Of a DNA stretch of 28,964 nucleotides, positions 1 to 7,800 are shown piece by piece (within the stretch, counting starts at the first letter, position 1; each line of letters begins with the position of its first letter). The DNA is from a virus, in the IMG/VR virus record IMGVR_UViG_3300020450_000070, positions 1 to 28,964 of that record, one strand, 5' to 3'. The translations under genes and the position numbers were made by a program. The notes beneath the pieces are model-generated. The model saw only the letters and a list, made by a program, of their open reading frames with translations, was not told the origin of the DNA and did not search any database.

Positions 1-257
1 TCAGTCATGTCTGCTACCTGTTTCATGGCGTTTGTAGCAACTTCATACGCTCTTGGATGCCCTGACTCCTGTGCAACCTCTAACGCTCCCTGTACCGCTT
101 CCTGACCTTGATCTATAAGTCTATAAAGTTCTGCTCTAGTATATTGATAGTCTTCTTCTCTATCTTCAGTAACATCTTTTGATAATTTATTTTTATTTTC
201 TGGTTTAGATACATCAATATCTAATATATCTTCCATGTTTTCTTCTAAACTTTTCAT
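1..257 (-). CDS. 16: Small terminase subunit gp16 (N-terminal part; gene runs off the window)
   Basis: This is the first 85 codons of a gene that continues beyond position 1. Its product would be the small terminase subunit, which recognises phage DNA and regulates the large packaging motor gp17. The visible protein has an acidic, charged leader of about 35 residues (MEDILDIDVSKPENK) and then a helical segment with EEDYQYTRAELYRLIDQGQ and HPRAYEVATNAMKQVAD. This layout resembles gp16 of T4-like cyanophages as I remember it. Position supports the call, because gp16 directly follows gp15 in T4-like genomes. The ATG overlaps the TGA of the gp15 gene as ATGA, implying translational coupling. An in-frame ATG eight codons further on (MEDIL) is an alternative start. 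The C-terminal half cannot be judged. Confidence 0.85.
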   Translation of the reverse strand, partial: MKSLEENMEDILDIDVSKPENKNKLSKDVTEDREEDYQYTRAELYRLIDQGQEAVQGALEVAQESGHPRAYEVATNAMKQVADMT

Positions 258-1051
258 AAGAATGTCATCCCTTCATTAAATCCAAAGTCATCATCAGCAG
301 TTACTAATGCATCATCAGCAGCAGTAACTTGACCATCTTGATTGATGTCGGTTTTTGCTTTGGGTGTGTATGTCAATTCAACATGTCGTTTATTAACATC
401 TTGATCACCAAGAGTTTCAATGATACGAGATTTACGAATAACATCTGCCTTGGTGTAAGGACCGTAAATGTAAGACTTAGCAGTAAACTGCATTGAATAG
501 GTTATACTTCTTCTTGTACTAAAATCATCTTCCCAATCATCATCAAAGTCAACACTATTTAAAACAACAGCAATATCTCTTACCTCATTCATATCAGGAA
601 TAAATTTTAAACTCATGCTAAAAGATGGTTGAAAGAAGGGAAGAATTTGTTCTAGTATTTGTAAACCATCATCTTGAGACTTACATAATATACCAACTTC
701 AAAAGAAATATTATACGGTACAGGAACGAATTGTGTTCTTACTTCTTTTCCATTATCATTGATAACTGTTTTATATTTTTGTGTTGCAGGTGTTTTTCTT
801 GCAGCATCATAATCAATTCCAGTCATTTCAAAGTAAATTCTTGGTAAAGTAATTGCTACTTTTCTACCGTCAGTAGGATTTCCTTGCAATCTATATAAAA
901 ATTTTTGTTTAGGACCGTAGGCAAGAGGAACTTTCTCTGTCTCAATAACTTGACCATCAACTGTTTTCTTAAGTTCAATGTTATTGAAAAGAGTACCAAA
1001 TGCAACAACAGTTTTTCTAACTGCTTGATTATAAAATTGTGTTCCTAACAT
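254..1051 (-). CDS. 15: Tail sheath stabilizer and completion protein gp15
   Basis: In T4, gp15 caps the finished tail, stabilises the sheath and forms the surface that joins the head. This 265-aa product is close to the T4 length of about 270 residues. Its start, MLGTQFYNQAVRKTVVAF followed by GTLFNNIELKK, matches the characteristic T4 gp15 opening (short leader, FYN, basic residues, then LF-NI-KK). The next segment, VPLAYGPKQKFLYRL, also fits the family. The gene follows gp14 with a one-base stop/start overlap (TGATG) and overlaps gp16 by four bases, so the four genes form one tightly coupled block. No truncation or frameshift is seen. The identification rests on remembered family similarity plus gene order. 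Confidence 0.93.
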   Translation of the reverse strand: MLGTQFYNQAVRKTVVAFGTLFNNIELKKTVDGQVIETEKVPLAYGPKQKFLYRLQGNPTDGRKVAITLPRIYFEMTGIDYDAARKTPATQKYKTVINDNGKEVRTQFVPVPYNISFEVGILCKSQDDGLQILEQILPFFQPSFSMSLKFIPDMNEVRDIAVVLNSVDFDDDWEDDFSTRRSITYSMQFTAKSYIYGPYTKADVIRKSRIIETLGDQDVNKRHVELTYTPKAKTDINQDGQVTAADDALVTADDDFGFNEGMTFL

Positions 1052-2466
1052 CAGAAGCTACCTGTATAATTACCAAATTCACCAAATGGATTTGTTTCAC
1101 CCCAATCAATTAATTCATCAGCACCGTCTTCTATCGCTTGATTTTGATCGTATTCAGTGCTTTGATTATCAATTGTAGAGAATGTACCTAATGTATATAT
1201 GGCATTAGATTGAACTCCTCTAATCATATCACCATCAATAAAACTACCTGTGCGATTCATAACTTCAAGTGTATATGAAATGCCATTCCAATCAGCAACC
1301 TCAGCAATAGTAGGACTTACTAAATCATACATGGTTGCTTGACCACCACTAGTTGTTGTTTCTTCCCAAGCATTAATTACATATTCTACATTTGCAGAAT
1401 CATAGTAGAAGAAACCAGGTGTAGTTGTTGCAGTTGTACCATTGTATTCATAAACATAACTAATTCTTTTATCTTCAAACTTCCAATAAAAATATTTTTT
1501 CTGTGTAGTTGTAGCAAAGACAGGATCAAAACTACCAAGAGCAGTAACTTTGATACATTTATCTGCTGAAGTCCACGTTCTTCCTGCACCTTGTGCAGTA
1601 AATCCACCAATAACAACATGCTCATCTGCTATAAAGTTTATTGCTTCTGGTGGTGCTTCAATAGTAATAGTTGGAGGATTTAAGTTAGTTGAATCATATC
1701 CACTACCACCATTAACAATATTAAGAGTAACTACACCGCCATCCATTATTGAGGTGGTAATAATTCCACCATTACCATTACCAGCATTTCCTATTGTGAC
1801 ACTTGGTGGAGAATTATATCCAGTACCAGCAAGTGTTACAGTTGCTTGTGATATGGAACCACTTGAATCTACTACAAGAGTTCCAGTTGCTGTTTCTCTA
1901 GTTGTAAGAGAAAGATTTAAAGTAGTAATATTACTAAAGTCTCTTTCAACAGCATCAATCTCATCAATACCTGTGTCAAATTTATCAGCACCTTGCTCGT
2001 ATAATTCAGCAGTAAGTTGATAAAAATATTGCTTACCTAATTGGAAAAAAGGATTCTCTCTTTCTACATACTTAACTTCATAAAGATCTTCTGTTAATGG
2101 AAAGTATATTAAATCTCCCTCATTAGGTCTACCATCTACAGCTAAATTTAAAGCAGGATTTGCAGACTGTTCCCATCTTCTTCTTGATACAACAAAAGTT
2201 ATTTCATCTGTTATTCTCAAACCAAACTTACTTACAAACTCTGCACCTGCACCAAAACCCTCTACATTCACAAGGAACATTTCTATCATATAACTCTGAT
2301 TAAATTCAGACTGTATAACTTCCCCTAACGTCTTGTCTTTCAGATGCACTCTAGGAATATAAAACACATCAGATCCAAACAACTTGATTTGTTCATCAAC
2401 CAAGTCTTGTACAAGATTCTGTTCGGTGGCAACACCACCATGTTGAGGAAAGTATACTTTTTTCAT
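1051..2466 (-). CDS. 14: Neck protein gp14, with a large internal insertion
   Basis: T4 gp14 is a neck protein that, with gp13, forms the head-tail connector platform. Residues 1-180 match the family well: ADVFYIPR-like GSDVFYIPRVHLKDKTLGEV, then VNVEGFGAGAEFVSKFGL, RITDEITFVVSRRRWEQ, GDLIYFPLTEDLYEVKY and NPFFQLGKQYFYQLTAELY. The extreme C-terminus (WGETNPFGEFGNYTGSF) resembles the NPF tail of T4 gp14. The protein is 471 aa, against about 256 in T4. The extra part lies roughly between residues 186 and 445 and contains two beta motifs, GTGYNSPPSVTI and GSGYDS-NPPTITI. It looks like an inserted beta-sandwich or decoration domain. The start overlaps the gp13 stop as ATGA. Confidence 0.93.
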   Translation of the reverse strand: MKKVYFPQHGGVATEQNLVQDLVDEQIKLFGSDVFYIPRVHLKDKTLGEVIQSEFNQSYMIEMFLVNVEGFGAGAEFVSKFGLRITDEITFVVSRRRWEQSANPALNLAVDGRPNEGDLIYFPLTEDLYEVKYVERENPFFQLGKQYFYQLTAELYEQGADKFDTGIDEIDAVERDFSNITTLNLSLTTRETATGTLVVDSSGSISQATVTLAGTGYNSPPSVTIGNAGNGNGGIITTSIMDGGVVTLNIVNGGSGYDSTNLNPPTITIEAPPEAINFIADEHVVIGGFTAQGAGRTWTSADKCIKVTALGSFDPVFATTTQKKYFYWKFEDKRISYVYEYNGTTATTTPGFFYYDSANVEYVINAWEETTTSGGQATMYDLVSPTIAEVADWNGISYTLEVMNRTGSFIDGDMIRGVQSNAIYTLGTFSTIDNQSTEYDQNQAIEDGADELIDWGETNPFGEFGNYTGSF

Positions 2467-3269
2467 CCGATCATGTCAAATGGTGGTAATTCGTATGTAG
2501 AGAATGATTTTTCTTCTATCTCAGCAATTTCTTTTTGAGCATCTTCAAAGATTTCTCTACCATTAATAGCAACTCCACCAGGAAGTTGAATGCCATTAAA
2601 TTTAATTAGGTTTTGTCCCCACTGTCTTTTGATAAGAGCAGTAGCATATTTCTTTAAGAAGATGTCACTATAAACTTGAGTATATGTATCAGGATCTAAC
2701 GCTCTATGACATTCAACAATGACATGCACATCTTCATCCAACATGTCTTTACCTACATCAATATACAATCTATCTTGTCTCATATTGAATCTAAACTGAA
2801 CAAAAGCACCATTGTTTAGAACCATGTCCAAAGTTTCCATCCATTGCTTAACCATATAATAGTTAAGAAAATCTAGAGATCCTACAGCGTATAGGTCATT
2901 TAAAAATATTTGATATTCTATACCAAACAAATTATTTCTAATTGCGTTACTAGCAAGACCAAATACCTTAGTTACACCAACTACATCCGTAGGTAACTCA
3001 AGGTATCTATCTCTAACCTCCCATTTTGTACCACTAGCTAGAGTGGTTGTTGTGTTTGATGTTTCAAACTTTGTCTCATCAGCAACAGTGAATAGATGTT
3101 TCATATAAGCAAGTTCAGTGCCATCGTAATGTCTCATACGATAGTATTGAAGTGCGTCATCTATTGAATCTTCTATCTGATCGTCATCTACATTGATTTC
3201 CAGTACTGGAAAACCTAACTTTCTAAGACAGTAATCTTTTAGTTCAGCCCTACTGGCAGGTTCTGCCAT
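2463..3269 (-). CDS. 13: Neck protein gp13
   Basis: This 268-aa protein is the head-completion/neck protein gp13, which binds the portal vertex and joins heads to tails with gp14. The opening ASRAELKDYCLRKLGFPV, the acidic DDDQIEDSIDDALQYYRM and the segment GTELAYMKHLFTV are typical of cyanophage gp13. T4 gp13 is slightly longer (about 309 aa). The ATG at 3269 is preceded by a perfect late promoter octamer, TATAAATA, 28 bases upstream, so this gene probably heads its own late transcript covering gp13-gp14-gp15-gp16. Its TGA overlaps the gp14 ATG. No anomalies are seen. The call rests on sequence resemblance and on the diagnostic order 13-14-15-16. Confidence 0.93.
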   Translation of the reverse strand: MAEPASRAELKDYCLRKLGFPVLEINVDDDQIEDSIDDALQYYRMRHYDGTELAYMKHLFTVADETKFETSNTTTTLASGTKWEVRDRYLELPTDVVGVTKVFGLASNAIRNNLFGIEYQIFLNDLYAVGSLDFLNYYMVKQWMETLDMVLNNGAFVQFRFNMRQDRLYIDVGKDMLDEDVHVIVECHRALDPDTYTQVYSDIFLKKYATALIKRQWGQNLIKFNGIQLPGGVAINGREIFEDAQKEIAEIEEKSFSTYELPPFDMIG

Positions 3270-3296
3270 AACATCTACCTACAATTTTCCTAGATG

Positions 3297-3304
3297 TATT
3301 TATA
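3297..3304 (-). promoter_or_regulatory. T4-type late promoter for the gp13-gp16 block
   Basis: The minus strand reads TATAAATA, the canonical T4 late promoter octamer recognised by the phage late sigma factor (gp55 family). It lies 28 bases upstream of the gp13 ATG. The TAA stop codon of the upstream membrane-protein gene is embedded inside it (3300-3302). Confidence 0.8.
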
Positions 3305-4334
3305 TGAAAGTAGAAATAAACGCAAGTCCAATTAACCAAGCACAGAGACCACCCAAAACTTTATAGTATTTTTTAATGGGTGTACCAAAATATTGTTGAC
3401 CAATCATCAAACATTTATGTGCTGGTGACAAAAGGTATCCTGAGTATTCTGTTGCTAAAAACCATACAAGGTATTGTTGACCAAATATCAATACAAGTGC
3501 TGATGTCATTCCTGCATATTTACCTGATGATCCCATAACCCATGCTGCAAGTGCTCCTACTATGGTTACAGGTATGATCATCTCTGGTGTTGCTGACTGA
3601 AGGTATGCCATGACAGGTGCTTTGATAAGACCTACAACACCACCTAATGCTAAAACTAATGTAGATATGATTGCAAATTGTTTGTTGATATACTTACCCC
3701 AGTTCCAATCTTTACATAACCATGCATAGTAACAACACATAGCACCAAACCAAGGAAAGAAAAATATAGCACCTGCTTTACCTACACATAACAAAAACCA
3801 TAGTGTTGCTATAAATGGTGCCCATCCTTTTAACGCTCTCCTCCAATTAAAATCTCTAATGTTACTCATGTCAGGCAAGACACTCCTAGGATCTACCTTA
3901 GTAAAGATATACCACCATGTATATCCAAGGCATACAAGTAGAAAAGGAAAAGTATAATTCAACATCTCTCCATATGTTATACCTAGTGCTGCCATAGGAA
4001 GAATAATTGTCTTCTCTAATGGCGACCACCAATAGTAATGATGTGTGGAAAGATAATCTATAATACCAAACTCACTTCTCTTTCGTTTATCTGGAGGTGC
4101 AATAGCATCCAGTAATGGTGCTGACAATGCAACTCTGCCAGGTATAGGTAAGACTCCTCCTATCACTGATGTAATAATAATCATGATACGAGCGTCTTTT
4201 ATGTATCTCTTTGCTAGAGAATAAACATCATCTAGTACATGATATTGTCTAATGTATCCACCCAGTATCATAATACCGAAGATGTAACCCATGTAGAGTT
4301 CTTTTTGTAATATTGATTCAAATACCTGTAACAT
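3300..4334 (-). CDS. Multi-pass membrane protein, DUF401-like
   Basis: This is an integral membrane protein of 344 aa with about nine or ten hydrophobic segments. It resembles DUF401 (COG1906), an uncharacterised transporter-like family. Resemblances as I recall the family are GGVLPIPGRVALSAPLLD near residues 60-80 and a C-terminal segment ending EYSGYLLSPAHKCLMIGQQYF. The reading frame stays open to 4388, but that would overlap the oxygenase gene by 71 bases. The ATG at 4334 gives a 17-base overlap and is preferred, with the ATG at 4292 also possible. Neither has a convincing ribosome site. Family members usually have extra N-terminal membrane segments, so the phage copy may be shortened. 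The cargo is unknown. It ends the accessory cassette, directly before gp13. Confidence 0.6.
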   Translation of the reverse strand: MLQVFESILQKELYMGYIFGIMILGGYIRQYHVLDDVYSLAKRYIKDARIMIIITSVIGGVLPIPGRVALSAPLLDAIAPPDKRKRSEFGIIDYLSTHHYYWWSPLEKTIILPMAALGITYGEMLNYTFPFLLVCLGYTWWYIFTKVDPRSVLPDMSNIRDFNWRRALKGWAPFIATLWFLLCVGKAGAIFFFPWFGAMCCYYAWLCKDWNWGKYINKQFAIISTLVLALGGVVGLIKAPVMAYLQSATPEMIIPVTIVGALAAWVMGSSGKYAGMTSALVLIFGQQYLVWFLATEYSGYLLSPAHKCLMIGQQYFGTPIKKYYKVLGGLCAWLIGLAFISTFI

Positions 4335-4827
4335 AATTAAAATTAATAACCATTCTAAAAGGAGCGTTTGTGCAGGTAGTACCTGCATGTTTCAAGGTGT
4401 GTGGAAAAGTCACAAATCTATTCATAACAGATTCAACTTTAGTTCCATCCTCAAAAATTGTGTAACCATCATTGGTATTCATATAGAGTATAGATGTTCT
4501 AACACAATCAGGAGTATCTTCATCCTGCACATCTATATGTATACCACCCTCCTCAACCTCTTTTGTAGACAATGATAAATTTGCTTTGATTCTTATCAAA
4601 CCAACGGGGTTTATTTTTTCCAAAACAGGAAGCATCATAGGAAATGTACGTGGGTTATGTTGATGCATACGATAAAAAAGATGACAAAATTGTTGATTGC
4701 CAATTGGATTTTTAGTATCATCCTTAACAATATTACTTAGATGCCAATCAAATGAAAAATCTTTCATATAATTAAACAACTCAAAAAATTGTTTTTCTGG
4801 TAAATAATTGTCAACTATATTAATCAT
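4318..4827 (-). CDS. 2OG-Fe(II) oxygenase (prolyl 4-hydroxylase-like fold)
   Basis: This 169-aa protein is a non-haem iron, 2-oxoglutarate-dependent oxygenase. The metal triad is visible as H97-x-D99 in GGIHIDVQDED and H147 in FPHTLKHAG. R158 (APFRMVINFNY), eleven residues after the distal His, is in the expected place for binding the 2OG carboxylate. The strand SILYMNTNDGYTIFEDG is the typical core between them. Similar small oxygenases are common in marine T4-like phages, but their substrates are mostly unknown. The start is placed at 4827, not at the farther ATG at 4863, because 4827 gives a 4-base ATGA overlap with the preceding gene. Cellular location is presumably cytoplasmic, as no signal peptide is seen. 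Confidence 0.85.
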   Translation of the reverse strand: MINIVDNYLPEKQFFELFNYMKDFSFDWHLSNIVKDDTKNPIGNQQFCHLFYRMHQHNPRTFPMMLPVLEKINPVGLIRIKANLSLSTKEVEEGGIHIDVQDEDTPDCVRTSILYMNTNDGYTIFEDGTKVESVMNRFVTFPHTLKHAGTTCTNAPFRMVINFNYVTGI

Positions 4828-6506
4828 TTTTGTAATAACAAAATGTATATACCATTCCACCAAGAATTTTTATCTTCTGGAATATCTGTAAGTATCTTTT
4901 TTTCAAAAATAACTTTTAATTTTTTGTGTTTAACAAAATCTTCTACTGATTCTACCACACCTTTCATGTTAGCATCATCCACCATAAGTATAAACTCATT
5001 ATCAAAAAATTGCAATAGGTGAGATAAGTTTTGATACTGATTGATGGGATTGTGATCTGCATCATAGAATATAGCATTACATTTTTCTGGCAAAGTTACA
5101 TCAAGAATTTTTCCTTCAAACAATTCAAAATCATATCTTTTATCTGGCCACCAAGGTGGTTGTAAAAATGCTTTCTTGGGATCTTTATGTACCTTAAATT
5201 TAATATCATCTCTCCAAGGAGCATATGCTTTTTCAAAATCATCAATAGCATATCCTTTGACATTATTATTTTGTAGTGCAGAATAAAAAGTTCCTCCTGC
5301 GTAAACTCCTACTTCTAGATATTTTGTATTTGGATATGAACATATATTATTTAAAAAATGTCTAGTGATATTGGAAGTTAATGATTCTATATGTATTCCA
5401 GTATAATTACTTTCAGATCTTTCTGCCTTGTCAATAGAATCTATAACAAATTTTACTTTAGGATTTACTTTATTATTACCTTTACCAGATTTATATACTA
5501 TGTCACAGTAATTACATTTCCAACAATTAAATTGACATGTTTTAATTTTTTCTCTCCATACATCTATAGGTCTTTCCTTAAGATCTACGTCTTCAATGTA
5601 TTTTTTATACTGAGGAAATAATGTTTCTTTATCTAATCTCCACCTATTGATAATATCCATAGTTTCTGAAAGTCTAGTCATAGATTCTCTACCATGCATC
5701 TTAAACACATCTATACCAAGATCAAGAAACTCTTCCCAATCACTTTTCCAAGGAGGTAAATTTGCTGCCTTAAGTGCAGCTGCACCATCAAGTGCATCCC
5801 ATTTACTACAACTAACTCTGCTAATTCTACTGTTAAAATACTGAGGCATATCGCCACTTCTAGTATTATTGTAATGATAGTGTTCTGTCATGATAGGACA
5901 GTTACCCCAACACCCTTCATTAGTCAGTAAAGATAATTTAACAGGATATCCTTGTTCTGCACAATATTCTTTTGCTTCTTTAATTTCTAATAATCTATTT
6001 CTATCACGCATCAAATCCCTATCAAGATTGATGTAATGAAAACCTGCCTTTGCAAGTTCAACCACCTCATTAGCTCTTGTTACTTCTCTAAGTATAGTAT
6101 TTTTAATATAAAGTTCTGGAAATTCTTTCTGTATTTCACCAGTCATTACCCATGATGTGTGAGGTAAAGTAACTATTCTAACCCCTATATCATATAATTG
6201 TTTAAAGTAACCAATCCATATTTCTAAATTTCTTTGATCTGGACGAACATATATGTTATTAAAAGTTGCTGATATAGGAATTCCACTCTCATCACTCAAC
6301 CATTTTGACATCCCAATCATATCCATTTCTACATTATCAGACACAAAAACTTCACCCATAGCATCCTGAGTAAAAGGTGGGATTCTACAGGTGAAATATA
6401 AATCAAATATATAATCTTTGTTTATTTTTAAAAAATCTAAAAATTTTGTTTCAATAAATTGTGGATTAAATTTTGGATTTATCGGCAGGCTAAAAACCTT
6501 ATTCAT
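4824..6506 (-). CDS. U32-like Fe-S protein fused to a class I methyltransferase
   Basis: A 560-aa two-part protein. Residues about 25-340 resemble the peptidase U32 fold: NEGCWGNCP with C199 and C203, then C233, and LGIDVFKMHGRE at 263-273. U32 relatives such as UbiU/UbiV, RlhA and TrhP hold Fe-S clusters and hydroxylate quinones or RNA. Further Cys are C40, C182 and the cluster C324-x3-C328-x2-C331-x2-C334. Residues about 370-560 look like a Methyltransf_24-type SAM domain: KYLEVGVYAGGTFYSAL (motif I, 395-411), AIDDF (420-424) and IFYDADHNPINQY (479-491), with VDD at 509-511. The substrate is unknown. The protein is coupled to the downstream oxygenase by an ATGA overlap and overlaps the preceding gene by eight bases. 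U32-like assignment is moderate; the methyltransferase fold is more secure. Confidence 0.65.
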   Translation of the reverse strand: MNKVFSLPINPKFNPQFIETKFLDFLKINKDYIFDLYFTCRIPPFTQDAMGEVFVSDNVEMDMIGMSKWLSDESGIPISATFNNIYVRPDQRNLEIWIGYFKQLYDIGVRIVTLPHTSWVMTGEIQKEFPELYIKNTILREVTRANEVVELAKAGFHYINLDRDLMRDRNRLLEIKEAKEYCAEQGYPVKLSLLTNEGCWGNCPIMTEHYHYNNTRSGDMPQYFNSRISRVSCSKWDALDGAAALKAANLPPWKSDWEEFLDLGIDVFKMHGRESMTRLSETMDIINRWRLDKETLFPQYKKYIEDVDLKERPIDVWREKIKTCQFNCWKCNYCDIVYKSGKGNNKVNPKVKFVIDSIDKAERSESNYTGIHIESLTSNITRHFLNNICSYPNTKYLEVGVYAGGTFYSALQNNNVKGYAIDDFEKAYAPWRDDIKFKVHKDPKKAFLQPPWWPDKRYDFELFEGKILDVTLPEKCNAIFYDADHNPINQYQNLSHLLQFFDNEFILMVDDANMKGVVESVEDFVKHKKLKVIFEKKILTDIPEDKNSWWNGIYILLLQK

Positions 6507-7254
6507 CCTTTAGGTCAGAGTAATCTGTCAATAGTTTACTTCTAGTGCTAGTATCTTTATCAAGATATTTAATTTCTGATTGTGATTGTTCTCTTAAATG
6601 ATCAATTCCAGATGCAACAACACCACTATATCTCATTGCAGCATTGAGTACTCCATGTTGATGCTTTTCTGGCATTTGAAGAATAGACTCTACATTTCCT
6701 GCATTAATTGTTCCAGTTGAAATCATATCAACAGCAGATTGTTTTGCCATTCTAGCAATCCAATACTTATCTTCTTCTTTTTTATTGCCACTTAATGATT
6801 TTAAAATCTCTTCCTGATTATCACCACATTCTTCTTTGATATAACTCAAGAAATAACCTTGCTCTTGATAACCTTGAAGAAGTTTTTTCTCCCATACTTT
6901 ATTATCAATCCATTCTAAATCAATTTCACATTGTATTAATTCTTTCCTTAACTCATCAGGTTCTGCTTCTTTATCTTTTGTTAAAAGTTTTATCCTAATA
7001 TCACTCTTTCTTTTAGCAATTACTATTTTCTTTATTCCTTGTTCTCTAGTACTTATTTCTAAACAAGCTTGTCTAATGGCAGAATATTTTGTTGGATGTG
7101 ATTCCACGACAAAATTACGACATTGATATTCTGATTGTCCAAAAGGAGCATTGGAAGAGTGATCAATTATCCATTCATCAAGTGCAGATCTACTAGAGGA
7201 AAGACGGTTTGTTTCTCGTCGTAGTATATTTTCTGGTGTGTCCATCGCTTTCAT
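6499..7254 (-). CDS. Hypothetical protein, charged and mostly helical, 251 aa
   Basis: I do not recognise this protein. It is polar and rich in Lys/Glu, with likely long helices at about residues 70-140 (REQGIKKIVIAKRKSD, DELRKELIQCEIDLEW) and again near the C-terminus (DHLREQSQSEIKYL). No signal peptide or membrane segment is seen. Composition suggests a soluble or virion-associated helical protein rather than a fibre. Two starts are possible, 7254 (MKAMDTPEN) and 7245 (MDTPEN). Neither has a strong ribosome site, and both overlap the preceding gene's end by 53-62 bases, a long overlap for this genome. A late-promoter-like AATAAATA lies about 64 bases upstream inside that gene. It sits between the fibre genes and the accessory cassette. 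Confidence 0.7.
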   Translation of the reverse strand: MKAMDTPENILRRETNRLSSSRSALDEWIIDHSSNAPFGQSEYQCRNFVVESHPTKYSAIRQACLEISTREQGIKKIVIAKRKSDIRIKLLTKDKEAEPDELRKELIQCEIDLEWIDNKVWEKKLLQGYQEQGYFLSYIKEECGDNQEEILKSLSGNKKEEDKYWIARMAKQSAVDMISTGTINAGNVESILQMPEKHQHGVLNAAMRYSGVVASGIDHLREQSQSEIKYLDKDTSTRSKLLTDYSDLKDE

Positions 7255-7780
7255 ACAAATTCAAATCAGTGGCATCTTTTCTTGGAAGTCCTGCTCCAAG
7301 AAAGTTTTCATATATTATATTTATTTGTGTTATAGTAGCACTATTTTCAATGTCCGTCAATAATTCTGAGTTATACGGATCACTATCACCACTATCAATT
7401 GCCAGTTGAACTAGCATTTTAGCATGTTGTTTCATTACTGTGAGAGTTTTTGCTCTCATATCATCAGTAATTTCTATTTTAATTTTTCCAGGAGTTCCAT
7501 CTGAATATCTATCAACATCACTATCTCCTTGATACACACTTCTTTTTTCCCTAACGTCACCCCAACAACGACTTGCTATACGGGCAGTATCTTCATCTAC
7601 TATATCTGTAATGGGTTTAGAAGCTTTAAGTGGTTCAATAACAGCATCATAATCTGATTCTTCACAACCACATATAGCAAACCACACTTTAGAATTATGC
7701 ATGGTCAATGGTGTAGTACTACCATTACGCCATGATTCTGGTAAGTCATCTAAGTGTATGTTAAAATATTTTATAGCCAT
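7193..7780 (-). CDS. Hypothetical protein, 195 aa
   Basis: I do not recognise this protein. The N-terminal half contains KVWFAICGCEESDYDAV and a Trp/Cys patch (ASRCWGDVREKRSVY). The central part, ITDDMRAKTLTVMKQHAKML, looks helical. The C-terminus is polar (GHTRKYTTTRNKPSFL). There is no signal peptide or transmembrane segment. The start at 7780 is the first Met, MAIKYFNIHLDDL, with 20 bases separating it from the stop of the preceding propeller-like gene. The upstream sequence shows only a weak AAAG as ribosome site. Its last 62 bases overlap the next gene in another frame. A structural or assembly role is possible from position, but the sequence does not show it. Confidence 0.7.
   Translation of the reverse strand: MAIKYFNIHLDDLPESWRNGSTTPLTMHNSKVWFAICGCEESDYDAVIEPLKASKPITDIVDEDTARIASRCWGDVREKRSVYQGDSDVDRYSDGTPGKIKIEITDDMRAKTLTVMKQHAKMLVQLAIDSGDSDPYNSELLTDIENSATITQINIIYENFLGAGLPRKDATDLNLYESDGHTRKYTTTRNKPSFL
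7318..7325 (-). promoter_or_regulatory. Possible intragenic late promoter
   Basis: The minus strand reads AATAAATA, one base from the canonical octamer. It lies inside the 195-aa gene and about 64 bases upstream of the next gene's start at 7254. In AT-rich DNA such octamers can occur by chance, so this is tentative. Confidence 0.35.
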
Positions 7781-7800
7781 CTTTAAAATCTTTTGTATCT

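Noticed and set aside
1550-2020. Plus-strand frame of 156 codons inside gp14
   Set aside because: It is antisense to a well-supported conserved gene, low in complexity, and has no ribosome site or promoter.
4335-4388. N-terminal extension of the membrane protein to 4388
   Set aside because: It would overlap the oxygenase gene by 71 bases and adds low-complexity Leu-rich residues that look like out-of-frame translation. It is kept only as an alternative.
4828-4863. Oxygenase start at 4863
   Set aside because: The extra 12 residues lie in the end of the preceding gene, and an ATG with a four-base overlap is available at 4827.
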